Shown: positions 41,775-48,960 of the stretch, in pieces
Position numbering within the stretch: the first letter of the stretch is position 1
Layout of the letters: the number at the start of each line of letters is the position of its first letter
Assembly (NCBI GenBank): GCA_945906815.1
Contig: CAMDRT010000010.1
Location: 68,849-132,848 of the forward strand
Reading direction: 5' to 3'
Origin: Bordetella parapertussis
GTDB taxonomy: Bacteria > Pseudomonadota > Gammaproteobacteria > Burkholderiales > SG8-41
DNA length: 64,000 nucleotides
Program-made: the position numbers and the translations under genes
Notes under the pieces: generated by a model
Databases searched by the model: none
The model's input: only the letters and a program-made list of their open reading frames with translations
Told to the model about the DNA's origin: nothing

Positions 41775-42734
41775 ATGCTTCGTGCGTTACGCGTTTTGTT
41801 GTGCCTGCTCCTTGTGACGCCCGTGTGTGCACAAGAGTATCCCTATCGTCCGCTACGCGTCATCGCGCCCAATCCGCCCGGCGGCGGCTTTGATCTGATC
41901 GCGCGCGTAGTAGCGCAAAAGCTGGGCGAACAACTCAGCCAGCAGGTGGTGGTCGAAAATCGCAGCGGCGCCGGTACGCTGGTGGGCACCGAGGCTGCTG
42001 CGAAATCCACCGCCGACGGCTATACCCTGCTGGTCGGCGGCCTGAGCAACATCGCCGCCAACGTGGGACTCTACAAAAAGTTGCCGTATGACCCGCTAGC
42101 GGATTTTGTGCCGGTGGGCATGGTGGTGAGTTATAGCTACTCGCTGGTTTCCCGCCGCGATCTGCCGCAGCAAAATTTGCGCGAACTGATTGACTTTGCG
42201 CGCGCGAATCCCGGCAAGCTTACTTATGCCTCGGGTGGCGTAGGCACGGGCCAGCACATTGCTGCCGCGGTGCTGGCGCATATCACCGGCGTAAAAATGC
42301 TGCATGTGCCGTATCGCGGCGCGCAGGCCGCGCATCTCGATTTGCAAAGTGGGCGCGTGGACCTGTTTTTCGACAATGCGGGCACGGCCAAGCCTTACGT
42401 TGATGAGGGCAGAGTCAAACCCTTTGCGGTGTCGAGTGCGCAACGCTTTGCCGGCATGCCCGGTGTGCCTACGGTCAACGAAACCGGTGTCGCGCAAATG
42501 GACATGGAGGCGTGGTTCGGCATCTTCGCGCGCAGGGGCACGCCGCCCGCCGTGTTGAAGCGCCTGCAAACCGAAATGGCCAAAGCCATCCAGGCGCCGG
42601 ATGTGGCGAAGCGCTTCGAAAGCGGCGGCGGGCGCATACTGCGCATGAGTGCAGCGGAAACCGATGTTTTTGTGAAAGCCGAGATCCAGAAGTGGAGTAC
42701 CTTGATACGTGCTGCGGGGATAACAGCGGACTAG
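41775..42734 (+). CDS. Bug/TctC-family periplasmic binding protein
   Basis: Binding protein of 319 residues. The signal peptide MLRALRVLLCLLLVTPVCA is very short, and the mature protein begins QEYPYRPLRVIAPNPPGGGFDLIARVV with VVVENRSGAGTLVGTE and HVPYRGAQAAHLDLQSGRV following. GGGAGAG at 41761-41766 is the ribosome site. It is divergent from the dienelactone-hydrolase-like gene (116 bases) and lies 100 bases before the ring-cleavage cluster, from which it is separated by a tandem repeat. It may import the aromatic acid used by that cluster. Confidence 0.92.
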   Translation: MLRALRVLLCLLLVTPVCAQEYPYRPLRVIAPNPPGGGFDLIARVVAQKLGEQLSQQVVVENRSGAGTLVGTEAAAKSTADGYTLLVGGLSNIAANVGLYKKLPYDPLADFVPVGMVVSYSYSLVSRRDLPQQNLRELIDFARANPGKLTYASGGVGTGQHIAAAVLAHITGVKMLHVPYRGAQAAHLDLQSGRVDLFFDNAGTAKPYVDEGRVKPFAVSSAQRFAGMPGVPTVNETGVAQMDMEAWFGIFARRGTPPAVLKRLQTEMAKAIQAPDVAKRFESGGGRILRMSAAETDVFVKAEIQKWSTLIRAAGITAD

Positions 42735-42753
42735 AACGCGTAAAGAGGTACCC

Positions 42754-42826
42754 CGTTCACCTTTCACCTTTCACCTTTCACCTTTCACCTTTCACCGGTT
42801 CACCCGTTCACCCGTTCACCCGTTCA
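42754..42826. repeat. Tandem CTTTCAC and CCGTTCAC arrays
   Basis: Five heptamers CTTTCAC follow an initial CGTTCAC, then come a CGGTTCAC and three octamers CCGTTCAC. The array ends nine bases before the start of the LigA-like gene. The heptamer part would change by seven bases per unit, so copy-number changes could alter leader length of the ring-cleavage operon. Confidence 0.7.
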
Positions 42827-42834
42827 CTGCCCTT

Positions 42835-43098
42835 ATGCGCGACTACTACCTCAGCAAACTATTCTTTGATCTGCAGACACCGGCGGCGGCGGCGGAGTAT
42901 CGCGCCGCGCGCGAGGCGGTGCTGGCGCGTTATCCGTTAAAGCCGGAGGTGCTTACGGCCATCGCCACCGATGACGTGGCGACACTTGCGCCCCTGGTCA
43001 ACGCGTATTTGCTGCGCTTTTATTTTCTGGTGAGCGGCATGGCTGAAGAAGAATTTTTGCGGCGTATTCAGGCCACGGGCAAACACCATCATGGCTGA
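42835..43098 (+). CDS. LigA-like extradiol dioxygenase alpha subunit
   Basis: Small protein of 87 residues resembling the alpha subunit of protocatechuate 4,5-dioxygenase (LigA superfamily), which caps the active site of the catalytic LigB subunit. Matching features are an all-helical composition, FDLQTPAAAAEYRAAREAVLARYPLKPEVLTAI, and a helix pair around LVNAYLLRFYFLVSGMAEEEFLRRI. It ends KHHHG. The overlap of eight bases with the LigB-like gene that follows supports the assignment, as alpha and beta subunits are usually coupled. Identity percentage to LigA could not be computed here. Confidence 0.75.
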   Translation: MRDYYLSKLFFDLQTPAAAAEYRAAREAVLARYPLKPEVLTAIATDDVATLAPLVNAYLLRFYFLVSGMAEEEFLRRIQATGKHHHG

Positions 43099-43921
43099 AC
43101 TTGTCGGTATTTACGCCGCCAGTCACGGGCCGATGATAGTGCGCAAGTGGGATGCGCTGAGCGCGGCGTGCAAAGACACCATCACCAGCGCGTTCGACGA
43201 ACTCGGCCGGCGCATCAACGCGGCGCGGCCCGAGGTGTTAATCGTGATTTCGCCCGATCACTGGGTAAATTTTTTTCTCGATAACCTGCCGTCGATTTGT
43301 GTCGGCGTGGGTGAGATGCACCAAGGCCCGCCGGAGCCGTGGCTTAGCGCGTTTCCCCACAAGCAGATGGCCGGGCATGCATCGCTGGCGCAACACATCG
43401 TCGCACATGCGTTTGCGCGCGGCTTCGAGCCGAGTGTGTCGTACAAGCTTGCGCTCGATCATGGCTTTTGCATACCGCTGATGAAGGCGGGCGTAGCACC
43501 CTTGCCGGCCCTAGTGCCGGTGGTGCTCAACACCGTGGAGCCGCCGTTTCCTTCGGTGCGTAGATGTTATGAGTGGGGTGCTGTTTTAGCGGAGGCCATC
43601 GCCAGCTTTGCGGGCAACACGCGGGTGGCAATACTGGCCACCGGCGGCCTGAGTCATTCCATCGGCGAAGCCACCATGGGTGCCATCGACGAAGCCTTCG
43701 ACCGTGAATGCCTACTATACCTTGCGTCAGGTGAGCGCGATGCGCTGTTTGCGTTTTTGGATCGCCGTATGCAGGCCGCGGGCAACGGCACGGCGGAAGT
43801 GCGCAACTGGCTCGCAGCACATGGCGCTGCCGGTGCACGCGGTTTCGATTTGATTCACTACAGCGCGCTGCCAGAAGTGTACGTGGGCTGTGGATTTGCG
43901 TCGTGGAAAGTGGAGAGATAA
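43091..43921 (+). CDS. Class III extradiol ring-cleavage dioxygenase beta subunit (LigB-like)
   Basis: Catalytic subunit of a class III extradiol dioxygenase, 276 residues, which opens a catechol-type ring with O2 and Fe(II). The first metal His is in YAASHGPMIV, the second in VISPDHWVNF, and the third ligand Glu in SALPEVYVGCG. The catalytic His is in ATGGLSHSIGE. The match is best to the protocatechuate 4,5-/gallate dioxygenase branch by layout. Together with the LigA-like protein it should form the alpha-beta dimer. It leads into two class II aldolase-fold genes, the typical setting of a meta-cleavage or decarboxylation route. Confidence 0.88.
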   Translation: MAELVGIYAASHGPMIVRKWDALSAACKDTITSAFDELGRRINAARPEVLIVISPDHWVNFFLDNLPSICVGVGEMHQGPPEPWLSAFPHKQMAGHASLAQHIVAHAFARGFEPSVSYKLALDHGFCIPLMKAGVAPLPALVPVVLNTVEPPFPSVRRCYEWGAVLAEAIASFAGNTRVAILATGGLSHSIGEATMGAIDEAFDRECLLYLASGERDALFAFLDRRMQAAGNGTAEVRNWLAAHGAAGARGFDLIHYSALPEVYVGCGFASWKVER

Positions 43922-43923
43922 CT

Positions 43924-44667
43924 ATGGCTGTTCCTGAATCCGGCGGGCCGCTCGAGCCCGCGTTAATGGCGGACCTCGCGGCAGCGGGCCGCATCCTGGC
44001 GGCGCAAGGGGTGATGGACGGCTTCGGCCACGTGTCGCTGCGCCACCCGCAAGTGCCCGGCCGCTATTTCATGGCGCGCTCGATTGCGCCGGCGCTGGTG
44101 ACGCCTGACGACATCATCGAATACGATCTCGACAGCAACCCGTGCAACGCTAACGGCCGCGGCAGCTTTCTGGAGCGTTTCATCCACGGCGAGATTTACA
44201 AGGCGCGCCCCGACATTCAGTCGGTGGTGCATAGCCATTCGCCGTCGGTGATTCCGTTCGGGCTGGTTAATGTGCCGCTGCAGGCGATGTTCCACAACGC
44301 AGCGTTTTTGGCGGCGGGTGTGCCGGTGTTCGACATCCGCGAGAAATTCGGTGCCACCGACATGCTGGTCGGCAACAGCGCGAAGGGCGTAGCGCTCGCT
44401 GCAGTCATGGGCAAAAAAGACATCGCGATGATGCGCGCGCATGGCAGCGTGGCCTGCGGGTCGACCTTGCAGGCTGCGGTATTTCGCGCGGTCTACACCG
44501 AGGTCAATGCGCGCATTCAGCACTGGACCCTGGCACTCGGCGGCGGTGCGCCCGTCGCCGCGCTGGACAGTGAGGAAGGCCAGCTTGCCGATGCGGTGAA
44601 TCAGAGCTCCGGCATGCGTGCGTGGGATCTGTGGCGCAGTCAGGTGCGCACGCAGGCAGGGTGGTGA
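43924..44667 (+). CDS. Class II aldolase/adducin-fold protein (decarboxylase-like)
   Basis: Zinc enzyme of 247 residues with the class II aldolase fold. Metal ligands are seen in SVVHSHSPSVIPF (two His) and MRAHGSVACG (third His), and the proton-transfer Glu lies in IHGEIYKARPD. Start ATG 43924 lies two bases after the dioxygenase stop. The fold also serves aromatic-acid decarboxylases such as 3,4-dihydroxyphthalate decarboxylase, which would suit a place between a ring dioxygenase and other aromatic genes. That is inference from context, as is the alternative of a keto-acid aldolase. Confidence 0.82.
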   Translation: MAVPESGGPLEPALMADLAAAGRILAAQGVMDGFGHVSLRHPQVPGRYFMARSIAPALVTPDDIIEYDLDSNPCNANGRGSFLERFIHGEIYKARPDIQSVVHSHSPSVIPFGLVNVPLQAMFHNAAFLAAGVPVFDIREKFGATDMLVGNSAKGVALAAVMGKKDIAMMRAHGSVACGSTLQAAVFRAVYTEVNARIQHWTLALGGGAPVAALDSEEGQLADAVNQSSGMRAWDLWRSQVRTQAGW

Positions 44668-44703
44668 TGAAACGACAGACGAATGAATAGCGACGGGAAT
44701 GAC

Positions 44704-45381
44704 ATGACAAACACCGAACAGCTTAAACAGCAACTGGTCGATTGCATACGCATGCTGGAGCAGTCCGACATCATCGACTACAACGGCCACGCCAGCGCGC
44801 GCGCGGGTGAGGGCCGCATGTTCATCAATATTGGCTCGTGCCAGCGCAGCAAGCTCACCCCCGCGGACATTTGCACCATCGACCTGGAAGGCAACGTGAT
44901 CGAAGGCAACGGTAAGCCGCCGTTGGAGTTTCACCTGCACGCCGGCATCTACAAGGCGCGGCCAGATGTCAAGGCGGTGGTGCACGCGCATCCCAAGTGG
45001 TCCACTTTTCTCACCATGACAGGCCACGGTTACCAGCCGGTGTACGCGCAAGGCTCGCTCGTCTATCCGATGCCGTTGCTCGATTCACCGAACTCGATCA
45101 ACAATCCGTTGATGGCCGCACGTCTGGCCGAAACGCTGGGAGAGCGGCCGGCGGCGATGATGAAATCGCACGGCGCGGTGACGGTGGGCAAGGATATCGT
45201 CGAAGCCTTCGTGCTGGCGAATTACATGGAAGAAAACGCCTACCGCCAGTACATGGCGCTGCAAATCGGCCAGCCCTACGTCTTCAGCGACGCCGAAATC
45301 GCGCTGTGCCGCGAGAAACTGTGGACCGCAACCTTGTTCAAGCGCAGTTGGGATCATTTTCACGCCAAACTCGGCGCATGA
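44704..45381 (+). CDS. Class II aldolase/adducin-fold protein
   Basis: Second class II aldolase-fold protein, 225 residues, with EFHLHAGIYKARPDVKAVVHAHPKWS (metal His pair) and MMKSHGAVTVG. It differs from the neighbour in the N-terminus (QSDIIDYNGHASAR) and in the C-terminal helix. ATG 44704 is favoured over ATG 44683, which adds seven unlikely residues. Two related but clearly different copies side by side suggest two successive steps or alternative substrates instead of a recent duplication. It precedes aroE by 14 bases. Confidence 0.83.
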   Translation: MTNTEQLKQQLVDCIRMLEQSDIIDYNGHASARAGEGRMFINIGSCQRSKLTPADICTIDLEGNVIEGNGKPPLEFHLHAGIYKARPDVKAVVHAHPKWSTFLTMTGHGYQPVYAQGSLVYPMPLLDSPNSINNPLMAARLAETLGERPAAMMKSHGAVTVGKDIVEAFVLANYMEENAYRQYMALQIGQPYVFSDAEIALCREKLWTATLFKRSWDHFHAKLGA

Positions 45382-45395
45382 TCGATGGCTGAGGG

Positions 45396-46256
45396 ATGAC
45401 TGAGGTGAGGCTCGAGGTGACGCCCCCGCGCTTTGTGCTTGCCGGCGTGATGGGCTGGCCCATCATGCACTCGCGTTCGCCGCTGCTGCACAACTACTGG
45501 TTAAATGAGCATGGGCTGGCCGGGACGTATGTGCCGCTGGCTATCCGGCCCGACGCACTCGCCGCCGCACTGCGCGCTTTGCCTGCGCTGGGTTTCGTGG
45601 GCTGCAATCTCACACTGCCGCACAAGCAGCAGGCGCTGTCCCTGGTAGATGAGGTGGACGAGGTAGCGCAGCGCATCGGTGCCATCAGTTGCATCAGCGT
45701 GCGCGCCGATGGTTCGCTAGCGGGAACCAACAACGATTGCTTCGGCTTCATCCACAACCTCAAGCAGGAACATCCGGGATGGCGCGCGGATGCCGGGCCG
45801 GCTGTGGTGCTCGGTGCGGGTGGCGGCGCGCGCGCCGTGTGTTACGCCCTGATGCAGGAAGGGGCGAAAGAGATACGTGTCGTCAACCGCTCGTACCCCC
45901 GCGCGCAGGCACTCGCCGCGGAATGGGGTGAGCCACTCCAAGCGCTACCGTGGGAACAGCGCCACGACACACTCGACGGCGCGGCGATCGCCGTCAACAC
46001 CACCAGTCAGGGCATGGTCGGCCAGCCCGCACTGGACATACACCTCGACGCATTGCCGAAGACCGCCCTGGTTGCGGACATTATCTACGTCCCCCTAGCG
46101 ACGCCGTTTCTGGTTGCGGCGCGGCGGCGTGGCCATGCCACTTCGAACGGACTGGGTATGCTGCTGCATCAGGGCCGCCCGGCGTGGAAATTGTGGTTGG
46201 GTATTGAGCCTGTGGTCAGCGTGGCATTGCGGGAGTGGCTAGAACGCAGTCTCTGA
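45396..46256 (+). CDS. Shikimate/quinate 5-dehydrogenase (AroE family)
   Basis: NADP-dependent shikimate dehydrogenase family enzyme of 286 residues. The shikimate-binding Ser residues lie in MGWPIMHSRSPLLHNYW, the catalytic Lys in NLTLPHKQQ and Asp in GTNNDCFGF. The Rossmann motif is VLGAGGGARAV with VNRSYPRA after it, and NGLGMLLHQGRPAWKLW is near the end. The position at the end of a ring-cleavage operon suggests catabolic use (quinate or shikimate feeding 3-dehydroshikimate to protocatechuate) more than aromatic amino-acid synthesis, but a second role in biosynthesis cannot be excluded. Confidence 0.9.
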   Translation: MTEVRLEVTPPRFVLAGVMGWPIMHSRSPLLHNYWLNEHGLAGTYVPLAIRPDALAAALRALPALGFVGCNLTLPHKQQALSLVDEVDEVAQRIGAISCISVRADGSLAGTNNDCFGFIHNLKQEHPGWRADAGPAVVLGAGGGARAVCYALMQEGAKEIRVVNRSYPRAQALAAEWGEPLQALPWEQRHDTLDGAAIAVNTTSQGMVGQPALDIHLDALPKTALVADIIYVPLATPFLVAARRRGHATSNGLGMLLHQGRPAWKLWLGIEPVVSVALREWLERSL

Positions 46257-46396
46257 CACTCTGCAAACACCACCTCATGCGCCTGCTGCACGCCCTGTCA
46301 ACGCCCTTTATGCCCCTGCAAAACCGGGCTACACTGTGCACGGGTGTCGTTTTATAGCGGTTTCGTGGCAGGCCAACCGAACGTATGGAGGCAGCG

Positions 46397-46834
46397 ATGA
46401 AAACAGTGAGGCAGTTGTTACAGGCGAAGGCTGGCGGCGGTGACGTGGTGCATGCGGCTGCTCCGCAGACGAGTGTTTTTGAGGCGATAAAGCTGATGGC
46501 GGAAAAGGGCATCGGCGCACTGGTGGTGCTGGACGAGGGGCGCCTCGCCGGCGTGGTATCGGAACGCGATTACGCGCGCAAAGTGATTTTGCTGGGGCGC
46601 TCATCACTAACCACCGAGGTGAGGGAAATTATGACCGCCACGGTTTGCACGGTGGGATTGGATGAAACGGTCGAGGCGTGCATGGGGATCATGACCGCAA
46701 AGCGTATTCGCCACCTGCCGGTGGTCGATGCCGGGAAACTCTGCGGCGTGCTGTCGATAGGCGATCTGGTCAAGGAAGTGATCGCCGATCGCGAAGAGAC
46801 CATCAAGCAGCTAGAGAGTTATATACGGAGTTGA
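46397..46834 (+). CDS. CBS-domain pair protein
   Basis: Stand-alone pair of CBS domains, 145 residues. First CBS: FEAIKLMAEKGIGALVVLDEGRLAGVVSERDYARKV; second CBS: ETVEACMGIMTAKRIRHLPVVDAGKLCGVLSIGDLVK. Such proteins bind adenosine nucleotides and regulate partner enzymes or channels; the partner here is unknown. ATG 46397 has a GGAGG site eight bases upstream. It stands alone between aroE and the CinA-like gene; the 101-base gap after it contains imperfect GAGAGTT/GGAGTT repeats. Confidence 0.9.
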   Translation: MKTVRQLLQAKAGGGDVVHAAAPQTSVFEAIKLMAEKGIGALVVLDEGRLAGVVSERDYARKVILLGRSSLTTEVREIMTATVCTVGLDETVEACMGIMTAKRIRHLPVVDAGKLCGVLSIGDLVKEVIADREETIKQLESYIRS

Positions 46835-46935
46835 CTGGGAGTTTAGAGTTCGGAGTGGAGAGTTGAGAGTAACTTTCCGTCTGCCGGGCGCGCTACACTC
46901 GCTACACCAAACGCTCAACTCCCAACAAGGCAACT

Positions 46936-47700
46936 ATGAAATTTGGCGCAATCATCATTGGCGATGAAATTCTGTCCGGCAAGCGGCAAGACAAGCACAT
47001 GGCGAAACTGATCGAAGCGCTTTCCGCGCGCGGGTTGGAACTGGCGTGGTCGCATTACCTGGGAGACGAACCGCCGTTGATTGTGGCCACACTGAAGCAC
47101 GCGATGACGTTGCCGGACGCGGTGTTCAGCTTTGGCGGCATCGGCGCCACGCCGGACGATCACACGCGCCAGTGCGCGGCGGATGCGGCTAAGGTGAGTC
47201 TTGCGTTACACGCTGATGCCGAAGGCGAGATTCGCGCGCGTTTCAAGGACGACCCCAAGGGCGTCACACCGCAACGTCTGGCGATGGGCGAGTTTCCGCT
47301 GGGTTCCAGTATTATTCCCAACCCGTTCAACCGCATCCCCGGCTTTCATTTCAAAAACATCTACTTTGTGCCGGGATTCCCGCAAATGGCGTGGCCGATG
47401 ATCGACTGGGTGCTCGATAAGCACTATCAGCACCTGTTCGATGCCCATCGTATCGGCGAGGCCGCGATCATCGTGCGTGAAGCCGGGGAAAGCCTGCTGA
47501 TCGATTTGATGAAAGCGGTGCAGGGTAAATTCTCGGCGTTGAAGATATTCAGTCTGCCGCGCATGCAGCCGGAGCGTTTTATTGAGCTCGGCGCACGCGG
47601 GGACCCGCAGCAAGTAGCGGTGGCGCTCGAGGAACTCAAGCAGGGTGTGACGGCGATGGGCTTCCCGTGGAGCGATGCCCCGAAGTTCGGCGCAAAATAA
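46936..47700 (+). CDS. MoaB/CinA-like molybdopterin-binding domain protein
   Basis: Protein of 254 residues built on the MoaB/MogA (CinA N-terminal) fold: GAIIIGDEILSGKRQDKH opens the domain and FSFGGIGATPDDHTRQ carries the GG-x-G-x-T-x-x-D motif. The C-terminal half (FIELGARGDPQQVAVALEEL) is not the nicotinamide-nucleotide amidase domain of full CinA, so it cannot recycle pyridine nucleotides by that route. Its function in this form is uncertain. A strong terminator follows the stop codon within one base. Confidence 0.88.
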   Translation: MKFGAIIIGDEILSGKRQDKHMAKLIEALSARGLELAWSHYLGDEPPLIVATLKHAMTLPDAVFSFGGIGATPDDHTRQCAADAAKVSLALHADAEGEIRARFKDDPKGVTPQRLAMGEFPLGSSIIPNPFNRIPGFHFKNIYFVPGFPQMAWPMIDWVLDKHYQHLFDAHRIGEAAIIVREAGESLLIDLMKAVQGKFSALKIFSLPRMQPERFIELGARGDPQQVAVALEELKQGVTAMGFPWSDAPKFGAK

Positions 47701-47736
47701 AAAATGCCCCGGGGCGCGCGCCCCGGGGCATTTTTT
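47701..47736. terminator. Bidirectional intrinsic terminator
   Basis: A perfect 34-base palindrome (47701-47734): AAAATGCCCCGGGGCGC followed by its exact reverse complement, then two more T. It ends the MoaB/CinA-like gene on the plus strand and the phasin gene on the minus strand, which converge here. Confidence 0.95.
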
Positions 47737-47753
47737 GCTACTGCAGCTACTGC

Positions 47754-48293
47754 TTATTTCTTCTCTTTTTTCGCAACCGGCGCGGCGCGCTTGGTAGCGG
47801 CCTCGAGGTTGGTTTTTGCAGCGTCGTTAAACTGCTTGGCAGCGTTCGACATATTTTCGTAAGCGGCATGGCCGGTGGCGATTGCTGTTTTGAACGCGCT
47901 GATGCTGGCTTCCGAGCCGGTGGGTGCGGTTTGCGCAAACTTGTCGAGCGCAACCTCGAACTGTTGGTTGAAATCTGCAACTTGCTGTTCGATCAGTTTG
48001 CCGAATTCGGCTTGCGTCTCGCTCGCCACGTCGTAGATGCTTTGCACGTATTGCGTGGCTTTCTCAAGCGCCGGCTGCGTCACGCGGTCTTTTACCTCGG
48101 TGAATTGCTGCAGGTCTTTAATCGAAGCCAGGATCTTGGCCTGGTCTGCGCTGTCAGCCAGCACGCTTTTGGTGGCTTTCAACTGGATTTCGAACAGGCG
48201 TTCTGCGCCGCCCAATGCGACACTGGCAAAACGGGTAGCGGCATCGAGATTGGCTTTGTTCAGTGCGGCGAATTGTTCTGGTGCTGGATTCAT
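47754..48293 (-). CDS. Phasin family protein
   Basis: Phasin of 179 residues, coating polyhydroxyalkanoate granules in the cytoplasm. The opening NPAPEQFAALNKANLDAATRFASVALGGAERLFEIQLKATK is typical, the body is amphipathic helix throughout (for example SDLQ-like heptads, EVKDRVTQPALEKATQYVQSIY), and the Lys/Ala-rich tail ends TKRAAPVAKKEKK. This implies PHA storage in the organism. The 210-base gap up to the HIT gene is AT-rich and should hold the phasin promoter, but I cannot fix its boxes. Convergent with the gene before it. Confidence 0.93.
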   Translation of the reverse strand: MNPAPEQFAALNKANLDAATRFASVALGGAERLFEIQLKATKSVLADSADQAKILASIKDLQQFTEVKDRVTQPALEKATQYVQSIYDVASETQAEFGKLIEQQVADFNQQFEVALDKFAQTAPTGSEASISAFKTAIATGHAAYENMSNAAKQFNDAAKTNLEAATKRAAPVAKKEKK

Positions 48294-48503
48294 GACAAAT
48301 CTCCTGTTAAATCAACTAGGTAAACTGTAAAATTATATTTTTGCCGCAGCTGAATTACGATATTGCTGCGATGCACAATTAGAATTATAAGGTCTGAATC
48401 TGAGAAGTCAAGGGCTAGCATAAAATAGTTTGTGCGACGCAACAAACGTCAGTAAATGTGTGGTTTTTGACTCCCCAAGGGGTTGCCGCCAGGAGATCCG
48501 ATC

Positions 48504-48842
48504 ATGAGCACCATTTTCAGCAAAATCATCCAGCGCGAAATTGCCGCTGACATCGTCTACGAAGACGATCTGTGCCTGGCGTTTCGCGACGTCAACCCGC
48601 AAGCGCCTACGCATGTGCTGCTGATCCCTAAAAAAGAAATCCCGCGCCTGGTGGATGCCACGGCGGATGATGCCGCCTTGCTCGGCCATTTGATGCTGAC
48701 CGCCAACAAAATTGCCCGGCAACTCGGTGTGGGTGATGCCTTTCGTCTGGCGTTGAATAACGGCGCCGATGCGGGGCAGAGCGTGTTTCATCTGCATCTG
48801 CACCTGCTTGCAGGGCGGGCGTTTAAGTGGCCGCCGGGGTGA
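48504..48842 (+). CDS. HIT family protein (HinT-like)
   Basis: Histidine-triad nucleotide hydrolase of 112 residues, hydrolysing nucleoside phosphoramidates. The triad motif is HLHLHLLAGR near residue 98, matching H-x-H-x-H. The front part IFSKIIQREIAADIVYEDDLCLAFRDVNPQAPTHVLLIPKK is typical, as is GDAFRLALNNGADAGQSVFHLH. ATG 48504 with GGAG upstream is preferred over 48483. Alone in its transcript as far as I can see. Confidence 0.93.
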   Translation: MSTIFSKIIQREIAADIVYEDDLCLAFRDVNPQAPTHVLLIPKKEIPRLVDATADDAALLGHLMLTANKIARQLGVGDAFRLALNNGADAGQSVFHLHLHLLAGRAFKWPPG

Positions 48843-48960
48843 GGTCGGGTGCAGCGGTATGGCGGCGTCCCACTATTTGACGCGCAGCCGCAAAACTCCG
48901 CCCCGCCCCCCTCCAGTTGCAGCTATCATTGCGCCCTTTCTTTAAACGGGCGGTTTGCAG

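Noticed and set aside
42754..42826. Possible CRISPR array
   Set aside because: Units are 7-8 bases with no spacers of 30-40 bases and no cas genes nearby; it is a simple tandem repeat.
43963..45051. A 362-codon minus-strand open frame
   Set aside because: It is antisense to the two class II aldolase-fold genes, has shadow composition and no ribosome site.
46936..47700. Full-length CinA
   Set aside because: Only the MoaB-like N-terminal domain is present; the amidase domain of CinA is missing.
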